Part shown: piece after piece, positions 53,197 to 61,943 of the stretch
Position numbering within the stretch: the first letter of the stretch is position 1
Layout: every line of letters starts with the position of its first letter
Source: Scytonema hofmannii PCC 7110
Lineage (GTDB): Bacteria > Cyanobacteriota > Cyanobacteriia > Cyanobacteriales > Nostocaceae
DNA length: 64,000 nucleotides
Direction of reading: 5' to 3'
NCBI RefSeq assembly: GCF_000346485.2
Contig: NZ_KQ976355.1
Span: forward strand, 244,051-308,050
Position numbers and translations under genes: made by a program
The notes under the pieces: model-generated
What the model was told of the DNA's origin: nothing
The model's input: only the letters and a program-made list of their open reading frames with translations
Database searches by the model: none

Positions 53197-53595
53197 ATGA
53201 AATCATTGCGAGAAGAGGTTGACAAGGTAGAATTATTTGTATCTCAAGCCAAAAGGGAAACTGTGAGCGAGAGAGAGCAACAAATTCATGACGGTTATCT
53301 TGCTGAAATCGGAGTGAAGGATGTTAGCAAGATGAAAGAAGTTGATATAGATAAATTGGTGCAGAATTTGGCATCTGGCGAATGTTCTCAAGAGTACGTC
53401 ATGAATTTGGCGTACTATATAGCTGCCCATGCACCATCTAGTGTTGCAGGAAAGTTTCTCTACAGCGATCTAGACGGTGATGGTGTTCCCCTAATTGAAG
53501 AAATTGGTAGGGGTACTGACCCATTTGCGTATGATGAGCCTAAACAGCAAAAAGTGGTAGCCGTTCATAACAAGACGAGTGATTTAGAACTTTAA
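53197..53595 (+). CDS. Small protein with a calcium-binding-type loop
   Basis: About 132 aa from ATG 53197. Coiled-coil-prone N-terminus (MKSLREEVDKVELFVSQAKRE), helical middle, then DLDGDGVPLIEEIGRGTDPF, the spacing of an EF-hand/dockerin or thrombospondin type-3 calcium loop. Alone on the plus strand among minus-strand replisome genes. Function unknown. Confidence 0.5.
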   Translation: MKSLREEVDKVELFVSQAKRETVSEREQQIHDGYLAEIGVKDVSKMKEVDIDKLVQNLASGECSQEYVMNLAYYIAAHAPSSVAGKFLYSDLDGDGVPLIEEIGRGTDPFAYDEPKQQKVVAVHNKTSDLEL

Positions 53596-53614
53596 AACTC
53601 TGGTATTTTAATTC

Positions 53615-54319
53615 TTAGATGCTTTTTCCGATGGAACGTAGGTAGTCCAATCCTTCCAGATATTGGATAAGGCAGCTTGATTTTCCAACTTGATATAGCG
53701 AAATTGCGCTTTCCCATTCTCTGGGAGACGCTTTTTTATCAGACAGAATTTTCACGAGTGTGATAGGTAATCTTATTTCTTTGCCCGTTGAATCATTATG
53801 AAGTACAGTTTCGTTCATTAGCTCCTCTTGACTAAGAACCTCGCCTGTATCAGACAGGTTGATTTCATGTAACTTAGTAGCAACCCCTGACAAAGGTAAA
53901 TTATATTGTGTACTTCGTCGGGGTTGTCTGCGCTTAGGTTTTAAGTTGCATCGGGTCTTAATGACTACGGGATTTTGAGGTTCATGAACAGCAAATATTT
54001 GTGGTAGTGATAGTGAGATTTGTCCTTCTGGTATTTCTACGATTTCCTCATTTTTTTTAGAGAGAATCTTAAAGGAGTAATCTGCTGTTTCGCGTGGACT
54101 ACCAGATTTTTTTAGTTTGACTCTGAGGTGGTGCAATATTTGGGTTTCCACCACTGTTTCTTCTGTTATAACTTTTGGACGTCGTTCCCACCATTCTATA
54201 ACCACAATGCGGTCACCTGATAAACCCTCATAAACGTTCTTCAATTCGACATTTGAATATTTTGATTTGAATTGTTGAATCCAAATTTTTTGCTGTTGGC
54301 TGAGTCTCGGTTTTGGCAT
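53615..54319 (-). CDS. Hypothetical protein, 234 aa
   Basis: No family recognised. Basic N-terminus (MPKPRLSQQQKIWIQQFKSKY), a GLSGDRIVVIEWWERRPKVI strand, a linker rich in Arg/Pro (KPKRRQPRRS) and a helical C-terminus with ILSDKKASPREWESAISLY. Located between the polA-like gene and delta, on the same strand. Possibly a nucleic-acid-binding accessory of the replisome (inference). Confidence 0.55.
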   Translation of the reverse strand: MPKPRLSQQQKIWIQQFKSKYSNVELKNVYEGLSGDRIVVIEWWERRPKVITEETVVETQILHHLRVKLKKSGSPRETADYSFKILSKKNEEIVEIPEGQISLSLPQIFAVHEPQNPVVIKTRCNLKPKRRQPRRSTQYNLPLSGVATKLHEINLSDTGEVLSQEELMNETVLHNDSTGKEIRLPITLVKILSDKKASPREWESAISLYQVGKSSCLIQYLEGLDYLRSIGKSI

Positions 54320-54479
54320 AGTTATTCTTGAGTAATTGGTGTCGCATAAATGCTATAGGCGTATTTATGCAGCATTTTTTATTAAGAATTGCGAATGTTA
54401 AGGAGTTAGGGACAGGGGCTTATAGGCATTTGTTCTGATGAAAATACAACAGCTATTGTTTTGACTGTTTTGAGGGCTT

Positions 54480-56573
54480 TTACAGTTTGTCTGCCCAAGA
54501 ATCGCAGATAATTGACTCTGGTGATTCGTTTTTGTGTACTGGGATGAGTGAGATGAATTGGCTCATGCTCCAACGCATGACTTCTTGGGTAGTTTTAGCG
54601 ACTTCACAGGCATATTCAACAGCAGCAATTACATCTAACTCATCGTGACAAGAGTTTCCTATCCAAACTTTTCCAACCCATTCTGGATGTTGGTCGTAAA
54701 TTTCTATGAATCTGGCTTTGGCAAGCTTAATAACTGTAGCTTCTGTGATTGTCCAGTAGGCGGCACAGGCATCTGGCAAGCGTACTGAACGCCGCTTTCT
54801 ATCTCCAACATCTTGGGGATATTTGGGTAAAAACACGTACCGTCCTGACAGTGATTTAACACAGCCAACACCAAAATTAGTGCGAGCTTCTATTTCAGCC
54901 AGCCCCAAAACGGGGGGTTTGAATTTGCTGGCATCCTGCACTATTTGCCACTGGAATTGCGCCAGGGTTGAATAGGTTTTCTTCCAGCTGCTAATGTGTA
55001 ATTTCGCTTCTGACAAACTTAGCTCAATACCAGAACCTACTCTCACTGTTTCTTGATGTCGTTTGGGTCCCGATCCGTTCTGACATCCATAATGAGCATT
55101 TTTACTGACTGACCTCAATAATGAGGCTTGGGGATGGTTTGGATGTGTTTTATCGTTTTTCCAGCGTTTGATGTTTTCTTCAGTCCACTCCTTACCCAAT
55201 CCTTGAAGAGTGGCAATTTTGGCAGCAATAACGCAGAAGGCATCTCCAGTAGGCGAATTGAGCTTCTGGATAAGCAGTTTGTCACCCGATGCTTGGGCAG
55301 CGATCGCAGTGTGAGCGCCCATCAAGTCGTTGATGATATATTTGTGTCCTGGTGGAGCGACAAACACGCTTCGCACGCTTGGTAGGTTAAACTGCCTTAG
55401 CTCATATGGCATTTTGTCTGGGTGTGGTGGATTTTGTAGGTTGGGTTCATGGCAGTTCGATCGTCCTAGCCCCATTTGCCCAATTTGGTTGTAGCTTCCT
55501 TTAACTCGACCATCTTTCACATTTCTAGCAATCCCTTTGAGGTAGTTGATGTAATTTTGCTGGGTACGGATGAGGGATAGCAATTTGAGGGACGGAATAC
55601 GCCAATGAACGCTGAGGGTTTCTGCTGATGTGTCTTTAAGATTGAGTTGAAATTTTGCATTAATAAGTGGTTTCAGAGCCTTTGGACTGTTAAGTACTGC
55701 TATGGCTTCTGGGAAAGTTGTTTGCAGCCCAGAGAGCAATTTTTCCAATACTGATTCATATTCAGTAATGACCTGTTGCAGAACATTAGAATCTACAGGC
55801 ATCCCGTAATGTTCCATTTGGGCAAATGCTGGGGAAGCGCCGCACTCAATCAGTCCATGTTTCCAAGCACCCACCGCTTCCATTAGGGGTTTGAGCTTGT
55901 CATAAATTTGCAACACCACAGATGCATCAATAGCAGCATAATTTATCTGTCGATTGGAGAGCTTTCCTTCTCCCAATTCTCCCCAGCCCCAATCTGAGGT
56001 TTGGGCAGTTTTGTCAATGGGAATTGCCAACCGCAGGCATACAGATTCTAAGGAATGGGGACGGTTGTTTACTTGGTCTAACCATTGCGTTAGCCCTGCC
56101 CAATACACTTGTGATAGGAGTTGGGTGTCTATAATATTACGGATGGGGAATCCGTATTTGGCAAGCATAAAGGCTTGTTCAAACCGCATGGCATGACCGA
56201 CTACTGCTACTTTGGGGTTTGCTAATCTTTCTCTTAAAGTCTTCCAAAATCCAAGTTTCTCCAAATGTTGATAAATATGTGTTCGTTCCTGGGGTGTCCA
56301 TCCCAAATCAATCACCATAACTAAGCAACTACCGGAGGACAGCTCTACTGCTATTTGTATGAGCCTAATTTCCCCAGTGTTTGGAGATAAGGCTCCGTCT
56401 GAGTCTCGTATTGTTGAATAACTTTCTAAGTCAAACCCAAATCTGGAGCAGTTTTTCCACACTTCAAAACATTGGTTGAATCGCTTGTCGTCGAGTAAGA
56501 CTACCTCTTGATTTTTGACCGGATCTGGTTCAAGCATTAATGAGAATTGGTACGAGCTATTGTTTTTACTCAT
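54480..56573 (-). CDS. Divergent family A DNA polymerase with 3'-5' exonuclease
   Basis: About 697 aa from ATG 56573 (GTG 56621 possible). Exonuclease domain: FDLES (D48, E50), GHAMRFEQAF and YAAIDAS. Polymerase domain: motif A D416 in INDLMGAH (the usual DYSQIE is heavily altered), motif B SVSKNAHYGCQNG with Arg/Lys kept, and motif C HDE (643-645). Lacks the FEN-type 5' domain. Similar stand-alone polymerases occur in phages and plasmids. The changed motif A means fidelity or activity may differ; the catalytic aspartates are present. May be the replicative or gap-filling polymerase of this plasmid. Confidence 0.85.
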   Translation of the reverse strand: MSKNNSSYQFSLMLEPDPVKNQEVVLLDDKRFNQCFEVWKNCSRFGFDLESYSTIRDSDGALSPNTGEIRLIQIAVELSSGSCLVMVIDLGWTPQERTHIYQHLEKLGFWKTLRERLANPKVAVVGHAMRFEQAFMLAKYGFPIRNIIDTQLLSQVYWAGLTQWLDQVNNRPHSLESVCLRLAIPIDKTAQTSDWGWGELGEGKLSNRQINYAAIDASVVLQIYDKLKPLMEAVGAWKHGLIECGASPAFAQMEHYGMPVDSNVLQQVITEYESVLEKLLSGLQTTFPEAIAVLNSPKALKPLINAKFQLNLKDTSAETLSVHWRIPSLKLLSLIRTQQNYINYLKGIARNVKDGRVKGSYNQIGQMGLGRSNCHEPNLQNPPHPDKMPYELRQFNLPSVRSVFVAPPGHKYIINDLMGAHTAIAAQASGDKLLIQKLNSPTGDAFCVIAAKIATLQGLGKEWTEENIKRWKNDKTHPNHPQASLLRSVSKNAHYGCQNGSGPKRHQETVRVGSGIELSLSEAKLHISSWKKTYSTLAQFQWQIVQDASKFKPPVLGLAEIEARTNFGVGCVKSLSGRYVFLPKYPQDVGDRKRRSVRLPDACAAYWTITEATVIKLAKARFIEIYDQHPEWVGKVWIGNSCHDELDVIAAVEYACEVAKTTQEVMRWSMSQFISLIPVHKNESPESIICDSWADKL

Positions 56574-56718
56574 GCTATGTGGTTTCAGGTTTTGATGCAT
56601 ATAGGGTCTTATTGAAATCACCCCGATTCCTGTTGGGCGTAGCCAACACGTTGAATAAAAAATGATTGCGAGCTAAGCGAGTGAGGAGTTTTACACCGAT
56701 TTCCCGATCTTTTTAAAG

Positions 56719-57054
56719 TCAATTGCTTGCCCAAGTGTGGATTTGTTGCAAGCAATCATCTATGGTACCACTAGCTAGTTCCCATTCTGGGGAGCCAATT
56801 AAAATTTGGAAAGAATTACCAGTCTGAATGATTCGTGGTGAAAATTCTTTTAGAGTTTGGTAAATCTGATTAATCTTCGCATTGTGCGAATTTAGGTATT
56901 TCACCATTCTTGAGATATTTAATTCACTCAGTTTGTGAGTTTTCCCTCTCTCAAATCTTGCTAGTTGGTAAGGAGTGCATTCTCCGTTTTGAGCTAACAA
57001 AAGACGACTCACTTTACGGGTGATTCTCAGAGCCATTAATTCTTGTCCAGTCAT
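56719..57054 (-). CDS. HTH-type hypothetical protein
   Basis: About 111 aa from ATG 57054. MTGQELMALRITRKVSRLLLAQNGECTPYQLARFERGKTHKLSE has the spacing of an XRE-type HTH followed by KLSELNISRM. The C-terminus contains an ILIGSPEWELASG strand pair. A small regulator, perhaps for the polymerase gene just downstream. Confidence 0.5.
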   Translation of the reverse strand: MTGQELMALRITRKVSRLLLAQNGECTPYQLARFERGKTHKLSELNISRMVKYLNSHNAKINQIYQTLKEFSPRIIQTGNSFQILIGSPEWELASGTIDDCLQQIHTWASN

Positions 57055-57113
57055 TTTTAATGTCAAATAGTCGCTCCAATGTATTTAATGTAAGTTAGAA
57101 ATTTGTAATTTGA

Positions 57114-57407
57114 TTAACTGATAAACTTCTCAATGTACGGATTGACCAGCACTTTAGGTTTTTTGTTCATCGTTTTATTCTTTTTTGCTGTATAGGAGGT
57201 CAAAAACTTCGTTAATCCTTTTAGGGCATAACCGATTATTTCGGTTGGATAGGAGCGACATTTAGGTTCATTCTTTGTCCGCAAAAGCAACGTGGAAGTA
57301 TTCTCGATTGGAAACCTTGGAAGTAGAATTGCGTTTATTTCTAAGGGTGAGATACGCACCAAAAACAAATAATTTGTCTGTTGAATTGATTGAGGCATCT
57401 GAGCCAT
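57114..57407 (-). CDS. Hypothetical small protein (weak)
   Basis: 97 codons, a basic C-terminus (YTAKKNKTMNKKPKVLV). No ribosome site or family; could be a chance frame. Confidence 0.25.
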   Translation of the reverse strand: MAQMPQSIQQTNYLFLVRISPLEINAILLPRFPIENTSTLLLRTKNEPKCRSYPTEIIGYALKGLTKFLTSYTAKKNKTMNKKPKVLVNPYIEKFIS

Positions 57408-57604
57408 ATCTCAAGGTAGGAAAAGAATATTCAGCACCTTCGGGTTGTTTTAAAATTTCTTAAAATATGACATTTAAGGTGTTATTTTCTATTAGCAGTT
57501 GTTGATAGATTTATTAGTAAATTAGATGAATTTTATTAAAATTATCATTCTAATTTAAAATTATAGTTGTCACTGTTATAGTTATATTGCCAGTAGTTCT
57601 CGGA

Positions 57605-57652
57605 TGTAGAACGACAAATTACTTGCTGTCAAGGACAATAATTTGTCGTTCT
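57605..57652. repeat. CAST-like transposon-end sequence / hairpin
   Basis: TGTAGAACGACAAATTACTTG at 57605, then inverted TAATTTGTCGTTCT ending at 57652; 14 bp arms AGAACGACAAATTA. Resembles, as I recall it, the TGTACA-GTGACAAATTA ends and GACAATAATTTGTC internal repeats of cyanobacterial CRISPR-associated Tn7-like elements. It also lies directly after the dnaX stop, so a simple terminator hairpin is an alternative. Confidence 0.5.
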
Positions 57653-57663
57653 GGAGTCGTTTG

Positions 57664-59007
57664 TTACACTGTGGTAAGTTTGACTGTTGCGGGTGACTGG
57701 AATAGCATTTTTTGCACCTCTTTCACCCACTCAGTAGATTTCTTGCCATTAACGCTAGGCGTTCTATTCCATTTTTCCGTTAACTCTTCCACACTCACAT
57801 ATGGTAGTAGTTCTTTAGCCCACGAGATTGCGTCGTCTGGGCTTGACCATAACCGCCAAGGTTGTTGTGACATCAAATCTCGTTGTGGTACGGAATTGGG
57901 CACATTTGTACTGTTGGGAGCCAGCTTAATAATCTCCATGACGCTGACTTCCAAGAACAAATGTGGCAATTCGCTACTTTTAACAAGAGAATACCTGGAG
58001 GTTAGGTGTTTGATAGTTTCTTGTATGGAAATCTCATTCCATGAGGAAACTACTTTGATAGTATCGCTCCAATTGTCCGAAAACATTCCTGTCAGATATC
58101 CACTTTCAGGGCTGGGGCTGCACAGTGCAATAAGCATGGTTTTGAAGAATTTTATAATTTCCCCCAAAATGACCAGTGGTTCTTTGTCCTCGATCATGCT
58201 ATCAAGAATGGTTTTGACACCAACTACGTTTCCTACAGTTATTTGTTCTACAAGAGTCAGTAGTTCGTGCTCAGGCACCATCCCTGCTATCTCCCATACC
58301 CAATTCTGGTTAATGGTAGTATCTAGCAAACTCAGTTGATCCAACAGACACTCAGCATCCCTCAAACATCCAGAGGACAATTGAGCTATTAGCTTCAGTG
58401 CTTCTGGAGTGATGTCAATGGTTTCTCCCTTAACTATGTGTTGCAGGTGTTCCACCATCGCTTTAACACCAATTCTCTTAAAATCGAACTTTTGGCATCG
58501 TGAAGCTATGGTTGCAGGAACTTTGTGCACTTCTGTTGTGCATAGGAGGAACACTACGTTAGCTGGTGGTTCTTCCAGCGTTTTTAAGAGAGCTTGCCAC
58601 CCCTGAGAGCTGAGGCTGTGGCATTCGTCGATAATGAAGACTTTGTATCTGCTTTCTAAAGCAGCGAATTGGCATCTCTCTATCAATTCTCTGATGTTGT
58701 CAACGCCAGAGTTGCTTGCAGCATCTAGTTCGATAACGTCTAGCGACGTCCCCAAAGCGATCGCTTGACAAGAGTTACAATTGCCGCAGGGCTGAGTGGT
58801 GGGACTTTTTGCCGCCAAGCAATTGAGAGATTTGGCAAAAATGCGAGCGCTGGAAGTTTTACCTGTACCGCGAGGACCTGTGAACAGGTACGCTGGGGCA
58901 ATCCGAACAGAACTGATAGCATTGCTTAACGTGGTTGCGATTGCCTGTTGACCGACGAGTTCTGCAAACGACTGTGGACGGTATTTGAGGTGAATTGGTT
59001 GGTACAT
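57664..59007 (-). CDS. dnaX: DNA polymerase III tau/gamma subunit
   Basis: 447 aa. AAA+ motor of the clamp loader. HLKYRPQSFAELVGQQAIATTL; P-loop GPRGTGKT (44-51); zinc module C63...C74, C77, C80; Walker B VFIIDECHSLS (DECH 127-130); sensor-1 CTTEVHKV and SRC (170). A short C-terminal domain III-like region is present, but no long tau-type tail, so it is close to the gamma form. Part of a plasmid loader with holA and holB. Ribosome-site-like AAAAGG precedes ATG 59007. Confidence 0.93.
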   Translation of the reverse strand: MYQPIHLKYRPQSFAELVGQQAIATTLSNAISSVRIAPAYLFTGPRGTGKTSSARIFAKSLNCLAAKSPTTQPCGNCNSCQAIALGTSLDVIELDAASNSGVDNIRELIERCQFAALESRYKVFIIDECHSLSSQGWQALLKTLEEPPANVVFLLCTTEVHKVPATIASRCQKFDFKRIGVKAMVEHLQHIVKGETIDITPEALKLIAQLSSGCLRDAECLLDQLSLLDTTINQNWVWEIAGMVPEHELLTLVEQITVGNVVGVKTILDSMIEDKEPLVILGEIIKFFKTMLIALCSPSPESGYLTGMFSDNWSDTIKVVSSWNEISIQETIKHLTSRYSLVKSSELPHLFLEVSVMEIIKLAPNSTNVPNSVPQRDLMSQQPWRLWSSPDDAISWAKELLPYVSVEELTEKWNRTPSVNGKKSTEWVKEVQKMLFQSPATVKLTTV

Positions 59008-59059
59008 ACGATTTTTACCTTTTCCCGAGAATTTTTTCCCAAATTGTGTGAATAAGCCG

Positions 59060-59076
59060 TCCCCTAGTTTGGGGGA
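59060..59076. terminator. Short hairpin between dnaN and dnaX
   Basis: TCCCC - TAGTTT - GGGGGA. No T-run; weak candidate for dnaN termination. Confidence 0.4.
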
Positions 59077-59094
59077 TGTGCCTTGTGTTAGGTG

Positions 59095-60384
59095 TTATGC
59101 TGGAATGGCAGGTTCATTTTCTTTTACCTGTTTATCCCTTCTTCTTTTGGCAGTGTTTTGTGATGTTTCACCTTTTGGAGATTCAATTTGTCCGGTAGTT
59201 TCATCAACACCATTTTTATCTTTATCTTTGGCTTTAGGAGATGTTTGTGCTGTATCCCGTATTTGAACGGGCATTACTAGGGAAAGTTGATCTAGAAGCC
59301 CGCCAACAGGACATAGGATTACAGGTGTTGAGCAGCGATTTGCTCTGATGAGTATTTCGTCTGTTGTGATATGCTTAATGGCCTGACTTAGATAATCTAT
59401 ATTGAAGCTAATGGTAATGTTTTCATTGGTTTGGCTTTTGCTCTTGATTGAGATACTTTCTACGGCATCACCAACGTCTTGTGCTTGAGCGTATAATGTT
59501 GCAGTTTCTTCTCCAACATCCCATACGATTTGTACAATTTTGTCTTTCTTTTCTGCTAAAATTTGTACTCGTCTCAGTGCTGATTCCAAAACTTTTTTAT
59601 CAACATATAGTTCATATGTGAATTGAGTTGGAATCAGTGATGGATAGCTTGGGTAAGTTCCTTCCAATAACCTTGAAGTTATTTTTGTTTCTCCTACAAA
59701 AACTTGTATAATGTTATCGGAAACTTGGATTTCACACGTACCATTGTCGGGAGATTTTTCTAGAATTCTTTCTAGTTCTCCTAAATTTAGGTATGGGAAT
59801 GTAATGGCTAGGTTTGTATTGTTTTCATTTTCTTCTGTTGAAGGAATTGAAGCAAATGCCAATCGATGACCATCTGTTGCAGCAAGCCTCCATTCGGAGT
59901 TATCAAATATAAAGTTAACTCCTGTTAGAACTAATTTGGTTTCGTTTTTGCTTGTTGCAAAGAGTGTCGCTGCAATTGCTGCTTTTAGCTTTTTTGCAGA
60001 TATTTTGATTTGAGAACCTTCTGCTGTTGGTAAATTGGGGAATTCTTCAGCAGATGTGCCTTGTATTCTGCATTTTCCTGAGCTATGGCTTATGGTGCAA
60101 GCTTTGTCCTTTATCTCTAGGTTGAGGTCTCCCCCTAGGTTTTGTATCGTTTCCCTTAGAAGGGCGGCTGGTAATGCGAGTGTGCCACCACTCTCTACTG
60201 TTGCATCAATACGAGTTTGGATGCCCAAGCTAAGATTGAATCCGCAGAGCAATAGTTTTTGGTTTTCTTCGTCAGCGTTGATTAGCAGATTCCTTAAGAT
60301 GGGAACTGCTGGCTTTGTAGCCACCGCACAGCAAGCAGTGGCGATCGCATCAGATAGCTTTTGAGCAGGTATTGTGATTTTCAT
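59095..60384 (-). CDS. dnaN: DNA polymerase III beta sliding clamp
   Basis: 429 aa. Three-domain clamp: MKITIPAQKLSDAIATACCAVATKPAVPILRNLLI (first domain, split here), LAATDGHRLAFASIPS, YPSLIPTQFTYELYVDKKVLESAL, and the closing STPVILCPVGGLLDQLSLVMPVQI. The typical clamp ends near VMPVQI; here ~55 extra charged, Lys/Glu/Gly-rich residues follow (KDKDKNGVDETTGQIES...). This tail is unusual and could bind partners. Encoded between dnaX and the DUF5895-like gene; supplies the processivity ring for the plasmid replisome. Confidence 0.93.
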   Translation of the reverse strand: MKITIPAQKLSDAIATACCAVATKPAVPILRNLLINADEENQKLLLCGFNLSLGIQTRIDATVESGGTLALPAALLRETIQNLGGDLNLEIKDKACTISHSSGKCRIQGTSAEEFPNLPTAEGSQIKISAKKLKAAIAATLFATSKNETKLVLTGVNFIFDNSEWRLAATDGHRLAFASIPSTEENENNTNLAITFPYLNLGELERILEKSPDNGTCEIQVSDNIIQVFVGETKITSRLLEGTYPSYPSLIPTQFTYELYVDKKVLESALRRVQILAEKKDKIVQIVWDVGEETATLYAQAQDVGDAVESISIKSKSQTNENITISFNIDYLSQAIKHITTDEILIRANRCSTPVILCPVGGLLDQLSLVMPVQIRDTAQTSPKAKDKDKNGVDETTGQIESPKGETSQNTAKRRRDKQVKENEPAIPA

Positions 60385-60469
60385 GGTTGATAATTCTATT
60401 GGTGAGTGGGTGCGTGAAGATAAGGAATCTCACTGCACCGATTATTGACGCTAATAGCTCTTGGGACTA

Positions 60470-61480
60470 TTAGTAAGGAAGATTTTCGTAGTCAATATCG
60501 ACTACTGTAGTTCCTTTGACTACTGGTGGTGTTATGGGCTGAGATGTTTGCAAGGATTCCGGTGGAATTTCAGGTTCTTCAAGCTGTTTGTGAGTGTTCT
60601 CAGCAGCTTTGAGAAGGGGCTTGGAGAAGTACTGTTCGCTTCCTGCTAGTGGGTGAATCGTTTGTTCTCTAGTTTCTTCCACGTTTAAGAAATCTCTGAT
60701 ATTGCTTCCATCAGCATTGGGAGCAGCATAGCTTCCGATAACAGCAACCCAAGACTTCTTTTCCTTTGATGTTGCCTCTTTTGGTTCTAGGGATGCTGTG
60801 AACGTCGGGCAAAAGATTCCCATTGAATGAAATCTCTTATCCTTGGGCGAGTACCCTTGCTTCATGAAGCGCCCGTAAGCAACTTCAAGTTTCACCCTAA
60901 ATTCTTTTAAAGCTTCCCCAAACCGGGCTGCTGCAATTCCTTTGACTGAGAGAATCAGTGGAATTTCGTGTAGCAGTTTTTGATTGTCACCAACTAGATA
61001 TATGAGGTACAAGGTTCTTAAAGTCACTTGTTCCTTTTCTTTAAGTTCCTCATACAATTGCTTTCCTTCTGGTGTTTCGTAGCTAGCTAAAATTTCTTTA
61101 GTCTCACGGTCTTCAATTAACCGTAGGGATTTGGTTACAACGTGCATTTTGGGGCTTTTGAACAAAACCCCTGATTCAACCGAACCACTTCTGAAAGTGT
61201 GTTCGTAGTTTGGTTCCGATCCCATCCATCCTATCAACCCCAGGACCTTTTCTTTGACGAACAATCCGGGTGTATCCTTTTCATTCAAGATTTGGCAGAT
61301 TGGTATGGAATCAAGAGTGCCTGTGTATTCTTGTAAGCTGTATTTCTCAGCTTTCTGTCTGTACTCAGCGTCTGTCTCTTGTTCGTTTGATTCGGTTGGT
61401 TCTGTTGGTTCGTTTAGTTCGTTTGCTTCGTTTACTTCGTTTGGTGTTTGGGTTTTTGCATTCTCAGTTTTGTTAGGCAT
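60470..61480 (-). CDS. Cyanobacterial plasmid protein with acidic aromatic tail
   Basis: 336 aa. N-terminal Asn/Glu/Pro/Thr repeats (NEVNEANELNEPTEP) encoded by a GTTCGTTT-type microrepeat. Core with SIPICQILNEKDTPGLFV, HVVTKSLRLIEDRETKEILASY, SMGIFCPTFTASLEPK. Resembles DUF5895-type proteins of cyanobacterial plasmids (recalled). It ends VVDIDYENLPY, like the acidic/hydrophobic SSB-type tip. Its place next to dnaN suggests a single-strand-binding or recombination role. Confidence 0.65.
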   Translation of the reverse strand: MPNKTENAKTQTPNEVNEANELNEPTEPTESNEQETDAEYRQKAEKYSLQEYTGTLDSIPICQILNEKDTPGLFVKEKVLGLIGWMGSEPNYEHTFRSGSVESGVLFKSPKMHVVTKSLRLIEDRETKEILASYETPEGKQLYEELKEKEQVTLRTLYLIYLVGDNQKLLHEIPLILSVKGIAAARFGEALKEFRVKLEVAYGRFMKQGYSPKDKRFHSMGIFCPTFTASLEPKEATSKEKKSWVAVIGSYAAPNADGSNIRDFLNVEETREQTIHPLAGSEQYFSKPLLKAAENTHKQLEEPEIPPESLQTSQPITPPVVKGTTVVDIDYENLPY

Positions 61481-61556
61481 ACTTTTGATTGTCTAGATTG
61501 TTTGTGTTGCGAGCATCGGTGTTTTTTGCGTAGCAAAAACGTTGTCAGAAAATAAA

Positions 61557-61575
61557 ACCCCCAATTCTTGGGGGT
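61557..61575 (-). terminator. Intrinsic terminator, minus strand
   Basis: ACCCCCAA - TTC - TTGGGGGT; on the minus strand followed by TTTATTTT. Ends the 61604 transcript. Confidence 0.75.
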
Positions 61576-61603
61576 ACTTTGAACTGTCGATATGTGCTTT
61601 GTA

Positions 61604-61894
61604 TCAGAGACCCGTCATGGCATAAGTTCCGTTGCTGGTTTTGCTATAGTCTGTAGATTTTAGTGACTGAGATTCCCTCTGAATTTCGAGGTTTCTTTGT
61701 GTTGCTAGGTCGTTTCTCATGTTTATTAGGATTTCGATGAATTCATCTAGTTTCTTAATACAGGCAGCATTAAATGATAGACTGCAACTTTCACCATTTT
61801 CTATGAAACTGCAAGTTTTGAGTGCGGAACTCCCATGGGAACTTAGGAGAGTATTAGGAGTCATTTGAACGGTTAACGAATGTTTGAATTTCAT
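61604..61894 (-). CDS. Hypothetical protein, 96 aa
   Basis: MKFKHSLTVQMTPNTLLSS, CSFIENGESCSLSFNAACIK, and a helix KKLDEFIEILINMRNDLATQR. Four cysteines, no recognised motif. Has its own terminator, follows the methylase gene on the same strand, so probably co-transcribed with it. Confidence 0.5.
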   Translation of the reverse strand: MKFKHSLTVQMTPNTLLSSHGSSALKTCSFIENGESCSLSFNAACIKKLDEFIEILINMRNDLATQRNLEIQRESQSLKSTDYSKTSNGTYAMTGL

Positions 61895-61943
61895 AGTTCT
61901 ACTGTATTACTGATTTTGGTGTACCAATATTTGTGCTTATTAG

